The notes under the pieces were generated by a model. The model saw nothing but the letters and a program-made list of their open reading frames with translations, had not been told where the DNA came from and did not search any database. The translations under genes and the position numbers were made by a program. Below, one piece after another: positions 1 through 5,484 of a DNA stretch of 7,517 nucleotides. This stretch comes from an uncultured Ilumatobacter sp. (GTDB taxonomy: Bacteria > Actinomycetota > Acidimicrobiia > Acidimicrobiales > Ilumatobacteraceae). The DNA lies in NCBI GenBank assembly GCA_938049325.1, contig CALICC010000301.1:1-7517 (forward strand), written 5' to 3'. Within the stretch, counting starts at the first letter, position 1. Each line of letters begins with the position of its first letter.

Positions 1-1790
1 ATGACCTCGCCGATCTTGTCCATCGGGATGTAGATCGTGCTGATCTTCGGTGCGGTCTCGGCGATCTCTTCGCGTGTCGCCGGGATGCACTCGTTCATCA
101 CGTCGAGGATGGCGAGGCGCGCATCACGAGCCTGCGACAGAGCGGCCGACAGCACGTCGGCGGGGATGCCGTCGATCTTGGTGTCGAGCTGCAGCGCGGT
201 GATGGCGTCGATCGTGCCGGCCACCTTGAAGTCCATGTCACCCATGGCATCTTCGGCACCGAGGATGTCGGTGAGGGTCACGTACTTGCCGTCTTCGTAG
301 ATGAGGCCCATGGCGATACCCGACACGTGGCTCTTCACCGGCACACCGGCGTCCATCAGCGAGAGGCTGGAGGCGCACACCGACCCCATCGAGGTCGAGC
401 CGTTGGAGGCCATGACCTCAGAGACGAGGCGCAACGTATACGCGAAGTCTTCCTGGTTCGGGATGACGGGCAGGACCGCGCGAGCAGCCAGTGCGCCGTG
501 GCCGATTTCGCGGCGCTTCGGTGAGCCGACGCGGCCGGTCTCGCCGTTTGCCCACGGGGGCATGTTGTAGTGGTGCAGGTAACGCTTCGTGTCGTTCGGC
601 GACAGCGAGTCGATCATCTGGTTCATCCGCGGCATCGCCATCGTCAGAACGGACATGACCTGGGTCTCGCCACGCTGGAACAGCGACGAGCCGTGAGCGG
701 TCGGCAGCACGCCGGCTTCGGCGCTGATCTCGCGAAGGTCTGCGGGGGCACGACCGTCGATGCGGATTCCGTCGTCGAGGACACGGCGGCGCATGACCTT
801 CTTCATGAGGCTGCGAACGGCTTCCTTGACCATCTTGTTCTGGCCGGGGAACTCTCCGTCGTCGCCACAGAACTTCTCGACAGCGTCAGCTGCGACTGCG
901 TCGACAGCGGCGTTGCGCTCGGCCTTGGCCGAGATCGTGACGGCGGGCTTCATGGCTTCGGTCGAGAATGCTTCGACGGCGTCGAAGATCTCGGGGGTGT
1001 AGTCGAGGACCGGTGTCCACGACATCGGCTCGATCGGGCCATGTGTCGCAATCACGGAAGCAAGGAGCTGACGCTGCAGTGCGATGGATTCCTTGATCCA
1101 CACCTTGCAGGCCTGGAGTGCGTCGGCGAGGACTTCTTCGGTGACCTTCTTGGCGCCGTCTTCGTAGTAGTAGAAGGCGTTCTCGGAGCCACCAGCTTCG
1201 ACCATCATCACCGCAACGTCGCCGTCGTCGAGTTCACGACCGGCGATCACGATTTCGAACGTGCCGTTGTCGGCTTCTTCGAACGTGGGGTGCGGGATCC
1301 ATTCGCCCTCTTGGCTGTATGCCATGCGAACGGTGCCGAGCGGGCCATCGAACGGGATGCCCGAGATCATCAGAGCAGCCGAAGCAGCGTTGATCGACAG
1401 CACGTCGTGCGGGTTTTCCTGGTCAGCACCGAGCACGGTCGTGACGACCTGCGTCTCGTGGCGGAAACCTTCGGGGAACGACGGGCGCAGCGGCCGGTCG
1501 GTAAGGCGACAGGTGAGGATTGCGTCCTCGGTCGGGCGGCCTTCACGACGGAAGAACGAGCCGGGGATCTTGCCGGCGGCGTATGCACGCTCTTCGACGT
1601 CGACGGTCAGCGGGAAGAAGTCCATGCCGTCGCGCACGTTCTTTGCCGCGTTGGCGGTGGTGAGCACCTTCGTGCCAGAGATGGATGCCACAACGGCACC
1701 CTGACTCTGGGGGGCGAACCTGCCCGTTTCGAAGGTGAGTGTCTTGTCGGTCCCTGAAATGGGTCCGGACACGGAAATGGCTTCAGCCAT
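1..1790 (-). CDS. pnp: Polyribonucleotide nucleotidyltransferase (PNPase), 3' end cut off by window edge
   Basis: PNPase is a trimeric phosphorolytic 3'-5' exoribonuclease that degrades mRNA to nucleoside diphosphates, in the cytoplasm and often with RNase E/J. Reading from ATG at 1790 gives 596 residues with no stop before the window edge. Seen: first RNase PH domain with the FFRREGRPTE loop (FFRR about residues 79-82); second RNase PH domain with GSSLFQRGETQ (367-377) and a GETGRVGSPKRREIGHG stretch; the metal site in DILGAEDAMGDMDFK, where D514, D520 and K522 match E. coli D486, D492 and K494. The reading ends at APKISTIYIPMDKIGEV, the beginning of the KH domain. The family is usually about 700-740 residues, so the missing KH and S1 domains lie outside the window; nothing suggests a broken gene. 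The start is supported by AAAGGA six bases upstream. It lies downstream of rpsO, as in most bacteria. Confidence 0.97.
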   Translation of the reverse strand, partial: MAEAISVSGPISGTDKTLTFETGRFAPQSQGAVVASISGTKVLTTANAAKNVRDGMDFFPLTVDVEERAYAAGKIPGSFFRREGRPTEDAILTCRLTDRPLRPSFPEGFRHETQVVTTVLGADQENPHDVLSINAASAALMISGIPFDGPLGTVRMAYSQEGEWIPHPTFEEADNGTFEIVIAGRELDDGDVAVMMVEAGGSENAFYYYEDGAKKVTEEVLADALQACKVWIKESIALQRQLLASVIATHGPIEPMSWTPVLDYTPEIFDAVEAFSTEAMKPAVTISAKAERNAAVDAVAADAVEKFCGDDGEFPGQNKMVKEAVRSLMKKVMRRRVLDDGIRIDGRAPADLREISAEAGVLPTAHGSSLFQRGETQVMSVLTMAMPRMNQMIDSLSPNDTKRYLHHYNMPPWANGETGRVGSPKRREIGHGALAARAVLPVIPNQEDFAYTLRLVSEVMASNGSTSMGSVCASSLSLMDAGVPVKSHVSGIAMGLIYEDGKYVTLTDILGAEDAMGDMDFKVAGTIDAITALQLDTKIDGIPADVLSAALSQARDARLAILDVMNECIPATREEIAETAPKISTIYIPMDKIGEV

Positions 1791-1796
1791 GTGAAT

Positions 1797-1802
1797 TCCT
1801 TT
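1797..1802 (-). promoter_or_regulatory. Ribosome binding site of pnp
   Basis: On the minus strand AAAGGA lies 6 bases before the ATG at 1790. It is one of the clearest Shine-Dalgarno sequences in the window and fixes the pnp start. The stem-loop at 1806-1824 ends only three bases upstream of it, so folding, protein binding or cleavage there could affect ribosome access (inference). Confidence 0.8.
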
Positions 1803-1805
1803 CGT

Positions 1806-1824
1806 ACGCAGCACCCTGCTGCGT
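1806..1824 (-). promoter_or_regulatory. Perfect 7-bp stem-loop beside the pnp ribosome binding site
   Basis: ACGCAGC (1806-1812) and GCTGCGT (1818-1824) are exact reverse complements around a 5-base loop; in the pnp mRNA the loop reads AGGGU. The hairpin's 3' foot is three bases from AAAGGA. It would be a stable helix in the 5' leader of pnp. Known background: pnp in E. coli is autoregulated through RNase III cleavage of a leader stem. Whether this hairpin has a similar role is inference. Confidence 0.6.
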
Positions 1825-1829
1825 TGCTT

Positions 1830-1846
1830 CACTGCGGAGAACAGTG
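1830..1846 (-). promoter_or_regulatory. Small stem-loop in pnp leader
   Basis: CACTG (1830-1834) and CAGTG (1842-1846) are inverted repeats around 7 bases, giving a 5-bp hairpin in the pnp leader. It is weak alone but is one of several hairpins spread through this gene-free gap. Confidence 0.35.
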
Positions 1847-1894
1847 CGCCGGTTCTGTGTCCCCTCGAAAGGCGACCCGAGATCTACAGCGCAA

Positions 1895-1950
1895 GACTCC
1901 ACACAGCGTCTCGGAGTCATCTTCAGGGGCAACTGGCGCCACGGACTCCG
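1895..1950 (-). promoter_or_regulatory. Candidate alternative-pairing region in pnp leader
   Basis: Plus-strand GACTCC (1895-1900), CGGAGTC (1912-1918) and GACTCCG (1944-1950) form three mutually related segments. In the minus-strand transcript the middle segment can pair with the upstream one (7 bp, 25-base loop) or with the downstream one (6 bp, 12-base loop), but not both at once. This geometry resembles attenuators and switching leaders. No U-rich tract follows either helix, so a transcription terminator is not evident. The pairing is seen in the sequence; a switching function is inference. Confidence 0.4.
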
Positions 1951-1952
1951 CT

Positions 1953-1969
1953 GACCGGACGTTCCGGTC
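1953..1969 (-). promoter_or_regulatory. Stem-loop in rpsO-pnp gap
   Basis: GACCGG (1953-1958) and CCGGTC (1964-1969) are a perfect 6-bp inverted repeat with a 5-base loop. No T-run follows on either strand, so it is better read as an RNA structural element of the pnp leader than as an intrinsic terminator. It could also be a protein-binding palindrome. Confidence 0.45.
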
Positions 1970-2015
1970 GTGAGGGAGTGTACCCAAAGTGACAGATCAT
2001 GCGCGCCATGTGCGG

Positions 2016-2050
2016 AAAACGAGAACAGCCGCCTCGTTGAACGAGACGGC
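2016..2050 (-). terminator. Terminator-like or RNase III-type hairpin downstream of rpsO
   Basis: In the rpsO-pnp transcript GCCG-U-CUCGU pairs with ACGAG-G-CGGC (10 bp including one U-G wobble, 3-base loop UCA; plus-strand 2028-2050). It begins about 45 bases after the rpsO stop and is followed by a loosely U-rich stretch (UGUUCUCGUUUU, down to 2016). On the plus strand the U-G pair becomes a C-A mismatch, so the structure is better in the minus direction. E. coli rpsO is followed by a leaky terminator and an RNase III site before pnp, and this element sits in the same place. The broken U-tract suggests partial read-through into pnp. Confidence 0.6.
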
Positions 2051-2094
2051 CGTTTCGAGTTGTGTCCTGACGAGGAGCCAGCGAGCGGATCGAA

Positions 2095-2352
2095 TCAGCG
2101 GCGAAGGCCGAGATCTTTCACGATCTTGCGGTAGCGCTCGACGTCGATCGACTTCACGTAGTCGAGCATGCGGCGGCGACGGCCGACGAGCATCAACAGA
2201 CCACGACGGCTGTGGTGGTCCTTCTTGTGCATCTTGAGGTGCTCGGTGAGGTGGGTGATGCGCTCGGTCATGAGCGCGATCTGCACCTCGGGTGAGCCCG
2301 TGTCGCTGTCGTGGATCTTGTGCTGGGCGATGGTTGCCGTCTTGTTGGGCAT
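2095..2352 (-). CDS. rpsO: 30S ribosomal protein S15
   Basis: S15 is a primary binder of the 16S rRNA central domain, needed for platform assembly and for an inter-subunit bridge. The 85-residue product has the family signature in order: DTGSPEVQIALMTERI (about 17-32), then the basic helix KKDHHSRRGLLMLVGRRRR (43-61) with the rRNA-contacting H-D-H-S-R-R-G-L core, then LDYVKSIDVERYRKIVKDLGLRR at the C terminus. The usual length is about 89, and the deficit is in the N-terminal helix. ATG at 2352 is the natural start; the Shine-Dalgarno is unclear, with a purine-rich GGAAGG somewhat too far upstream. It normally follows ribF directly, but here an opposite-strand transporter separates them, so rpsO must have its own promoter. 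pnp lies 304 bp downstream. Confidence 0.97.
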   Translation of the reverse strand: MPNKTATIAQHKIHDSDTGSPEVQIALMTERITHLTEHLKMHKKDHHSRRGLLMLVGRRRRMLDYVKSIDVERYRKIVKDLGLRR

Positions 2353-2476
2353 GTTGGTTGCCTGTGCCTTCCGGGTGTCGAGTGACTGGAGGTCGCAGCC
2401 GGGGTGTCCGGTACTGCATCACGCCTGCGCAGCGATGCATCGACGACTCGACACATCAGCCCAAACGGACCCAGAA

Positions 2477-2482
2477 ATGCTA
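2477..2482 (-). promoter_or_regulatory. Possible -10 box for rpsO
   Basis: Minus-strand TAGCAT fits TANNNT and matches TATAAT at four of six positions. It would start a transcript near 2470, giving a leader of roughly 118 bases before rpsO. No good -35 was found at 16-18 bases. A promoter is required somewhere in 2353-2547 because the next upstream gene is divergent. S15 leaders in other bacteria often fold and bind S15, but I identified no known S15-binding motif here. Confidence 0.3.
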
Positions 2483-2534
2483 CCGGTCTGTTGGAGCGAA
2501 TCGCGTGGGCTCATGTCGAGGAATGCGCGACAGT

Positions 2535-2540
2535 TACGAT
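2535..2540 (+). promoter_or_regulatory. Probable -10 box for the ABC transporter operon
   Basis: TACGAT matches TATAAT at four of six positions and ends 7 bases before the GTG at 2548. A transcript would then begin at or next to the GTG, giving a leaderless mRNA, consistent with the lack of a Shine-Dalgarno there. No convincing -35 lies 16-18 bases upstream. The 195-bp gap to rpsO has to serve both divergent genes. Confidence 0.45.
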
Positions 2541-2547
2541 CCGCAGC

Positions 2548-3309
2548 GTGTCGGCAACCGTAGAGCTCTCCGGCGTCTCAAAGGCCTATGACTCACTCGA
2601 GGCCCTCGCTCCGACGGATCTGCGTATCGAAGCGGGCGAGATCTTCACGCTGCTCGGCCCGTCCGGCTGTGGCAAGACCACGCTTCTGCGCCTCGTCGCG
2701 GGACTCCTTGCACCAACCCAGGGCACCATCACGATCGACGGTGAACCTGCCGACCGCGCCCGCCAGGCGAAACGCATCGGTTTCGTTCCGCAGGCACCGG
2801 CGCTGTTGCCGTGGCGCACCGTTCGTGCCAACGCGCGTCTCCTCCTCGACGTCAACGCCAAGAGGTCGACGAGTTCGTCGTCGGTGGACGACCTCCTCGA
2901 TGCGGTCGGCCTCAGCGACTTCGCCGACGCACACCCGCACGAACTCTCCGGCGGCATGCAACAACGCGTGGGTCTCGTGCGGGCGTTCGCTCTCGACGCC
3001 CCGCTGCTCTTGATGGACGAACCGTTCGCCGCACTCGACGAGATCACCCGCACGGAGATGCGCCATCTCCTCACTCGCCTTCGCAAGCCGAGCGGTGCCA
3101 CCGTGGTGTTCGTCACGCACTCGATCAGCGAGGCCGCCTACCTGTCGGATCGAGTCGGCGTGATGACGTCACGACCGGGGCACATCACCCATATCGAACC
3201 CATCGACTTGCCTCGGCCACGTGAGGCGGCGATCGAAGACACCGCGGAGTTCTTCGCAGCCACGACAGCCTTACGCAGCGCGCTGCAGCAAGCATCGCCA
3301 GCAGGATGA
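2548..3309 (+). CDS. ABC importer ATP-binding protein (nitrate/sulfonate/taurine or thiamine-precursor type)
   Basis: This is the cytoplasmic ATPase that drives a binding-protein-dependent importer; it works with the permease and lipoprotein encoded next. Numbering from GTG 2548 (253 residues): Walker A GPSGCGKTT (37-45), Q-loop Q82 in GFVPQAPALLPWRTV, signature LSGGMQQR (133-140), Walker B LLLMDEP (153-159) with catalytic E158, D-loop ALD (162-164), H-loop H191 in VTHSISEA. All catalytic elements are intact. The ALLPWRTV segment is typical of the SsuB/TauB/NrtD/ThiZ group. The frame stays open back to an ATG at 2404, but those extra 48 residues are unlike family N termini; starting at GTG 2548 gives the usual SATVELSGVSKAY. 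No Shine-Dalgarno precedes it, while a -10-like box ends 7 bases upstream. Its stop overlaps the permease start (ATGA), so the two are translationally coupled. The substrate is unknown. Confidence 0.93.
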   Translation: MSATVELSGVSKAYDSLEALAPTDLRIEAGEIFTLLGPSGCGKTTLLRLVAGLLAPTQGTITIDGEPADRARQAKRIGFVPQAPALLPWRTVRANARLLLDVNAKRSTSSSSVDDLLDAVGLSDFADAHPHELSGGMQQRVGLVRAFALDAPLLLMDEPFAALDEITRTEMRHLLTRLRKPSGATVVFVTHSISEAAYLSDRVGVMTSRPGHITHIEPIDLPRPREAAIEDTAEFFAATTALRSALQQASPAG

Positions 3310-4073
3310 GATTCGTGCGACCGTTCGCTGCGCCCGTCGTCGGCCTCGTCGTGTTCGGGCTGATGTGGGAGGCCGTCGTGCGGATCTTCGACATTCGGCG
3401 ATTCGTGTTGCTCGCTCCATCGGCGATCTTGAGCGAGTTAGCCGACCAACCCGGCCTGTATTGGGAGAACACGTTCCTGACCGCGCAGCGCATGGTCGGA
3501 GGTCTCGCGATCTCGATGATCGCTGCGCTGCTGGTCGGCTCGCTGATGGCCGCGTCGCGCTTTGTCAACGAGGCCAGTCAACCCGTGCTCATCCTCATCC
3601 TCGTCACCCCTTGGGTTGCGTACATGAACTCGGTCGTGCTGTGGCTCGGGTTCGGCCTGCAGCCGGTGTTCTTCTTCGTCGCCTTCACCTCTCTGCCGGT
3701 GCTGACCTTCGGCGTGGTCGGCGGCATGCGTTCGGCCGATGCGTCAGCGCGCGAGCTCCTGGCAACTGTCGACGCATCCAAGTGGGATGTTCTCTGGCGA
3801 CTCCGATTTCCTGCCGCACTCCCGTCGATGTTCACCACCGCACGATTCGCGATCGGGTTGGCTCTGGCCGCGACCTATTTCTCTGAAGGAAGGTCGGGAG
3901 GTATTGGCGGGCTCGGCGAAGTCGGCCAACGTGCCGCGCTCGACTCGTCGTTCGCTGCTGAGGCCGCGTGGACAACGACGGCCTGCTGCACCGCGCTCGG
4001 GATCGCCGGACTCGTCGTGATTTCGATCGTCGAGCGGGCCGCACTGTCGTGGCACGTCTCGCTCCGGAACTGA
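3306..4073 (+). CDS. ABC importer inner-membrane permease (BPD_transp_1 family, SsuC/TauC/ThiX-like)
   Basis: This is the 255-residue membrane subunit that forms the translocation channel. Hydrophobic segments lie at roughly 8-26, 64-83, 93-115, 118-140, 180-193 and 230-243, matching the six-helix plan of this family. The cytoplasmic coupling (EAA) loop is at about 147-174, ending LWRLRFPAALPSMF, and docks on the ATPase. At the normally conserved Gly of the EAA motif (E-x5-G) there is D156 within ATVDASKW, an unusual residue at a coupling position. The ATG overlaps the ATPase stop by 4 bases, and AGCAGG just upstream can serve as ribosome binding site. The family is usually 250-280 residues, so it is full length. 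It probably works as a homodimer, since only one permease gene is present. Confidence 0.93.
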   Translation: MRFVRPFAAPVVGLVVFGLMWEAVVRIFDIRRFVLLAPSAILSELADQPGLYWENTFLTAQRMVGGLAISMIAALLVGSLMAASRFVNEASQPVLILILVTPWVAYMNSVVLWLGFGLQPVFFFVAFTSLPVLTFGVVGGMRSADASARELLATVDASKWDVLWRLRFPAALPSMFTTARFAIGLALAATYFSEGRSGGIGGLGEVGQRAALDSSFAAEAAWTTTACCTALGIAGLVVISIVERAALSWHVSLRN

Positions 4074-4084
4074 CATTGGGCGTT

Positions 4085-4098
4085 GCCAAAACTTTGGC
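4085..4098. repeat. Perfect inverted repeat after the permease gene
   Basis: GCCAAA-AC-TTTGGC is a 6-bp perfect palindrome with a 2-base centre, 11 bases after the permease stop. The arms are too close for a full-length RNA stem and no T-run follows, so an operator for a dimeric regulator is at least as likely as a terminator. It lies upstream of the proposed promoter of the binding-protein gene. Confidence 0.4.
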
Positions 4099-4123
4099 CG
4101 AACGTGTCACGAACCGGCCAGAT

Positions 4124-4144
4124 CACAACTGAGTGACGGTTGTG
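4124..4144. repeat. Inverted repeat upstream of the binding-protein promoter
   Basis: CACAAC (4124-4129) and GTTGTG (4139-4144) are exact reverse complements 9 bases apart (centre-to-centre 15). They lie about ten bases before the proposed -35 box. They could be a regulator half-site pair or an RNA hairpin between permease and binding-protein genes. No known operator consensus was recognised. Confidence 0.4.
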
Positions 4145-4153
4145 CGACGACAG

Positions 4154-4181
4154 TTGCGAGCGCACGCACCGTCATTAGTCT
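4154..4181 (+). promoter_or_regulatory. Possible promoter of the substrate-binding protein gene
   Basis: TTGCGA (4154-4159, four of six to TTGACA) and TAGTCT (4176-4181, TANNNT) are separated by 16 bases. Transcription would begin near 4188, leaving a leader of about 90 bases. A separate promoter would allow the binding protein to be made in excess over the membrane complex, as is common for ABC importers. The match is moderate only. Confidence 0.4.
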
Positions 4182-4278
4182 CGCCCTTTCAACGAATCGC
4201 TCGGCGGCTGTGGTTCATTTCCCGCGTGGACGCGCGTCGCTCCGATTCTTTGCCTCGAACCTCAGGATTGTCACCCGT

Positions 4279-5445
4279 ATGCCTTCTCGCAACTCCGCCA
4301 TCGCAGCTGCTGCACTCATTGCCCTCGCAGCATGTGGCAGCGACTCGAATTCGTCGGAATCGCTGCCTGGCGCCGACTCCAGCGTCAGCAGCGTGGACGC
4401 TGACCAGATTGCCGGCGACGTAGAACTCGCCGTCACCGCCGACGCCCCCTTCCCGGAGGCTCGCTGTATGGCCAACGAGGCGGCTGGCACCATCACGTTC
4501 CTCACCGGGTTCGACTTCGCAGCTGCATCATCGATCGTCGACGTCATCGCTGCCGATGCCACCGGCTATTACGACGAGCTGTGCCTCGACGTCGAAGTCG
4601 TCGCCGGCTTCTCGTCGAGCAACTACCCGCTCGTCGCCTCCGGCACCGCACAGTTCGCGTCCGGCGGTTCCTTCAGCGAGGTCGTGGCGTTTGCGAACGC
4701 GAACGACGTGAATCTCATCGCCACCACGGTCGAAGGGCGCAGCGCCATCGACACCCTGATCGTCAAGTCGGGAACGGCCACCGAGTTGTCGGAACTGGCG
4801 GGGACGACCATCGGCGTGAAAGGCAAGCTCCCACCGTCGGTCGACGTCATGTTGCGGGGCGCAGGCCTCTCCGAAGGTGACCAATTCGACACGGTGCTTC
4901 TCGATGGCTTCAACCCGATTGCCCATCTTGCGCTCGACATCGACGGACTTCCCGGCTGGAAGAGCAATGAGGTTGGTGCCCTCGAGCGTGCTGGCGTCGG
5001 CGTCCAACTGTTCGACCCGCTCGACTTCGGCGTTCCCGGTTCGTTCGGCGTGATCTTCACCACCGCGGAGTTCGTCGAAGAACATCCGACCGCAGCGCAG
5101 GACTTCACCCGCGCCACACTGCGCGGGCTGGCCGATGCAGTCGCCGACCCTGAAGCGACGTCCGCCATCGCGATCGAGCGGATCACCGAAAACGGCAATC
5201 CGAACTTCCTGTCCCCGGAAGGCGAGGCCTTCAGGTGGGAAACCGAAGCCGACTTGATCCTTACAGGCAACCCCGAGGGCGCCGGCCTTGCGGTACCCGA
5301 CCCGGTTGCGCTGCAAGCGGAGATCGATGCCTACGACGAAGTGATGTTGTTCGGCACCGGCGAAACTCCCTCGGCCGTCGACTACCTCTCAGGCAGCGTG
5401 ACATCCGAGCTGTACCAAGACACCACGCTCATCTGGCCGTCCTGA
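4279..5445 (+). CDS. Lipoprotein substrate-binding protein of the ABC importer (NMT1/THI5-like fold)
   Basis: This is the extracytoplasmic receptor that captures substrate for the permease/ATPase pair. From ATG 4279 it has 388 residues: a lipoprotein signal (MPSRNSAIAAAALIALAAC, lipobox LAAC, lipidated C19), a Ser/Asp-rich linker to about residue 68, then a binding domain beginning GTITFLTGF. GYYDELCLDVEV (97-108) matches the G-Y-F/Y-x-E-x-GLDV motif of ThiY/SsuA-type proteins, followed by SGTAQFASGG, a LAGTTIGVKG hinge-like strand (173-182) and PGSFGVIFTT (253-262). The frame extends to a GTG at 4210, but that would put 23 extra residues before the signal peptide; ATG 4279 has AGGA 11 bases upstream. 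C102 replaces the usual Gly of GLDV, and with C63 gives a possible disulfide. The family binds thiamine precursors, riboflavin, taurine, nitrate or sulfonates, and the ligand cannot be chosen from the sequence. It is convergent with ribF. Confidence 0.9.
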   Translation: MPSRNSAIAAAALIALAACGSDSNSSESLPGADSSVSSVDADQIAGDVELAVTADAPFPEARCMANEAAGTITFLTGFDFAAASSIVDVIAADATGYYDELCLDVEVVAGFSSSNYPLVASGTAQFASGGSFSEVVAFANANDVNLIATTVEGRSAIDTLIVKSGTATELSELAGTTIGVKGKLPPSVDVMLRGAGLSEGDQFDTVLLDGFNPIAHLALDIDGLPGWKSNEVGALERAGVGVQLFDPLDFGVPGSFGVIFTTAEFVEEHPTAAQDFTRATLRGLADAVADPEATSAIAIERITENGNPNFLSPEGEAFRWETEADLILTGNPEGAGLAVPDPVALQAEIDAYDEVMLFGTGETPSAVDYLSGSVTSELYQDTTLIWPS

Positions 5446-5465
5446 GCCGCGCCATCAGCTCGGCG

Positions 5466-5479
5466 GCGACCGCGGTCGC
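5466..5479. terminator. Palindromic hairpin between convergent genes (possible shared terminator)
   Basis: GCGACCGCGGTCGC is a perfect 14-base palindrome inside the 39-base gap between the stops of the binding-protein gene and ribF. Its position suggests a bidirectional terminator or 3'-end stabiliser, but no T-run follows on either strand and a stem from a gapless palindrome needs a loop taken from its centre. Rho-dependent ending, or 3' overlap of the two messages, is equally possible. Confidence 0.4.
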
Positions 5480-5484
5480 TGCGA

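Noticed and set aside
570..1757. Long plus-strand open frame of 395 codons
   Set aside because: It is antisense to pnp, whose minus-strand translation matches PNPase along its whole length. The plus-strand frame is a GC-bias shadow with His/Arg/Gly-rich, family-less sequence.
1..1790. PNPase truncation as a pseudogene
   Set aside because: The reading frame is intact to the window edge and all catalytic residues are present; the missing KH/S1 part is simply outside the window.
1791..2094. Hidden small protein gene in the rpsO-pnp gap
   Set aside because: Short frames on both strands lack ribosome binding sites and family resemblance; the stem-loops explain the gap better.
1997..2440. Minus-strand 147-codon frame and plus-strand 131-codon frame over rpsO
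   Set aside because: Both overlap rpsO in other frames; the S15 match in its own frame is decisive.
2404..2547. Upstream ATG extension of the ATPase (48 extra residues)
   Set aside because: The extension is unlike family N termini, crosses the likely divergent promoter region, and the GTG at 2548 gives a normal family start.
2353..2547. FMN or TPP riboswitch upstream of the transporter
   Set aside because: I looked for the conserved cores of both classes here and in 4074-4278 and 6445-6523 and recognised none. A covariance-model search would be decisive.
4210..4278. Upstream GTG extension of the binding protein (23 extra residues)
   Set aside because: It would place a charged segment before a textbook lipoprotein signal peptide, and the ATG at 4279 is better placed.
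4528..5316. Minus-strand open frame of 262 codons (and an overlapping 215-codon one)
   Set aside because: Antisense to the binding-protein gene, which has a signal peptide and family motifs. The minus frames show no recognisable domain or start signals.
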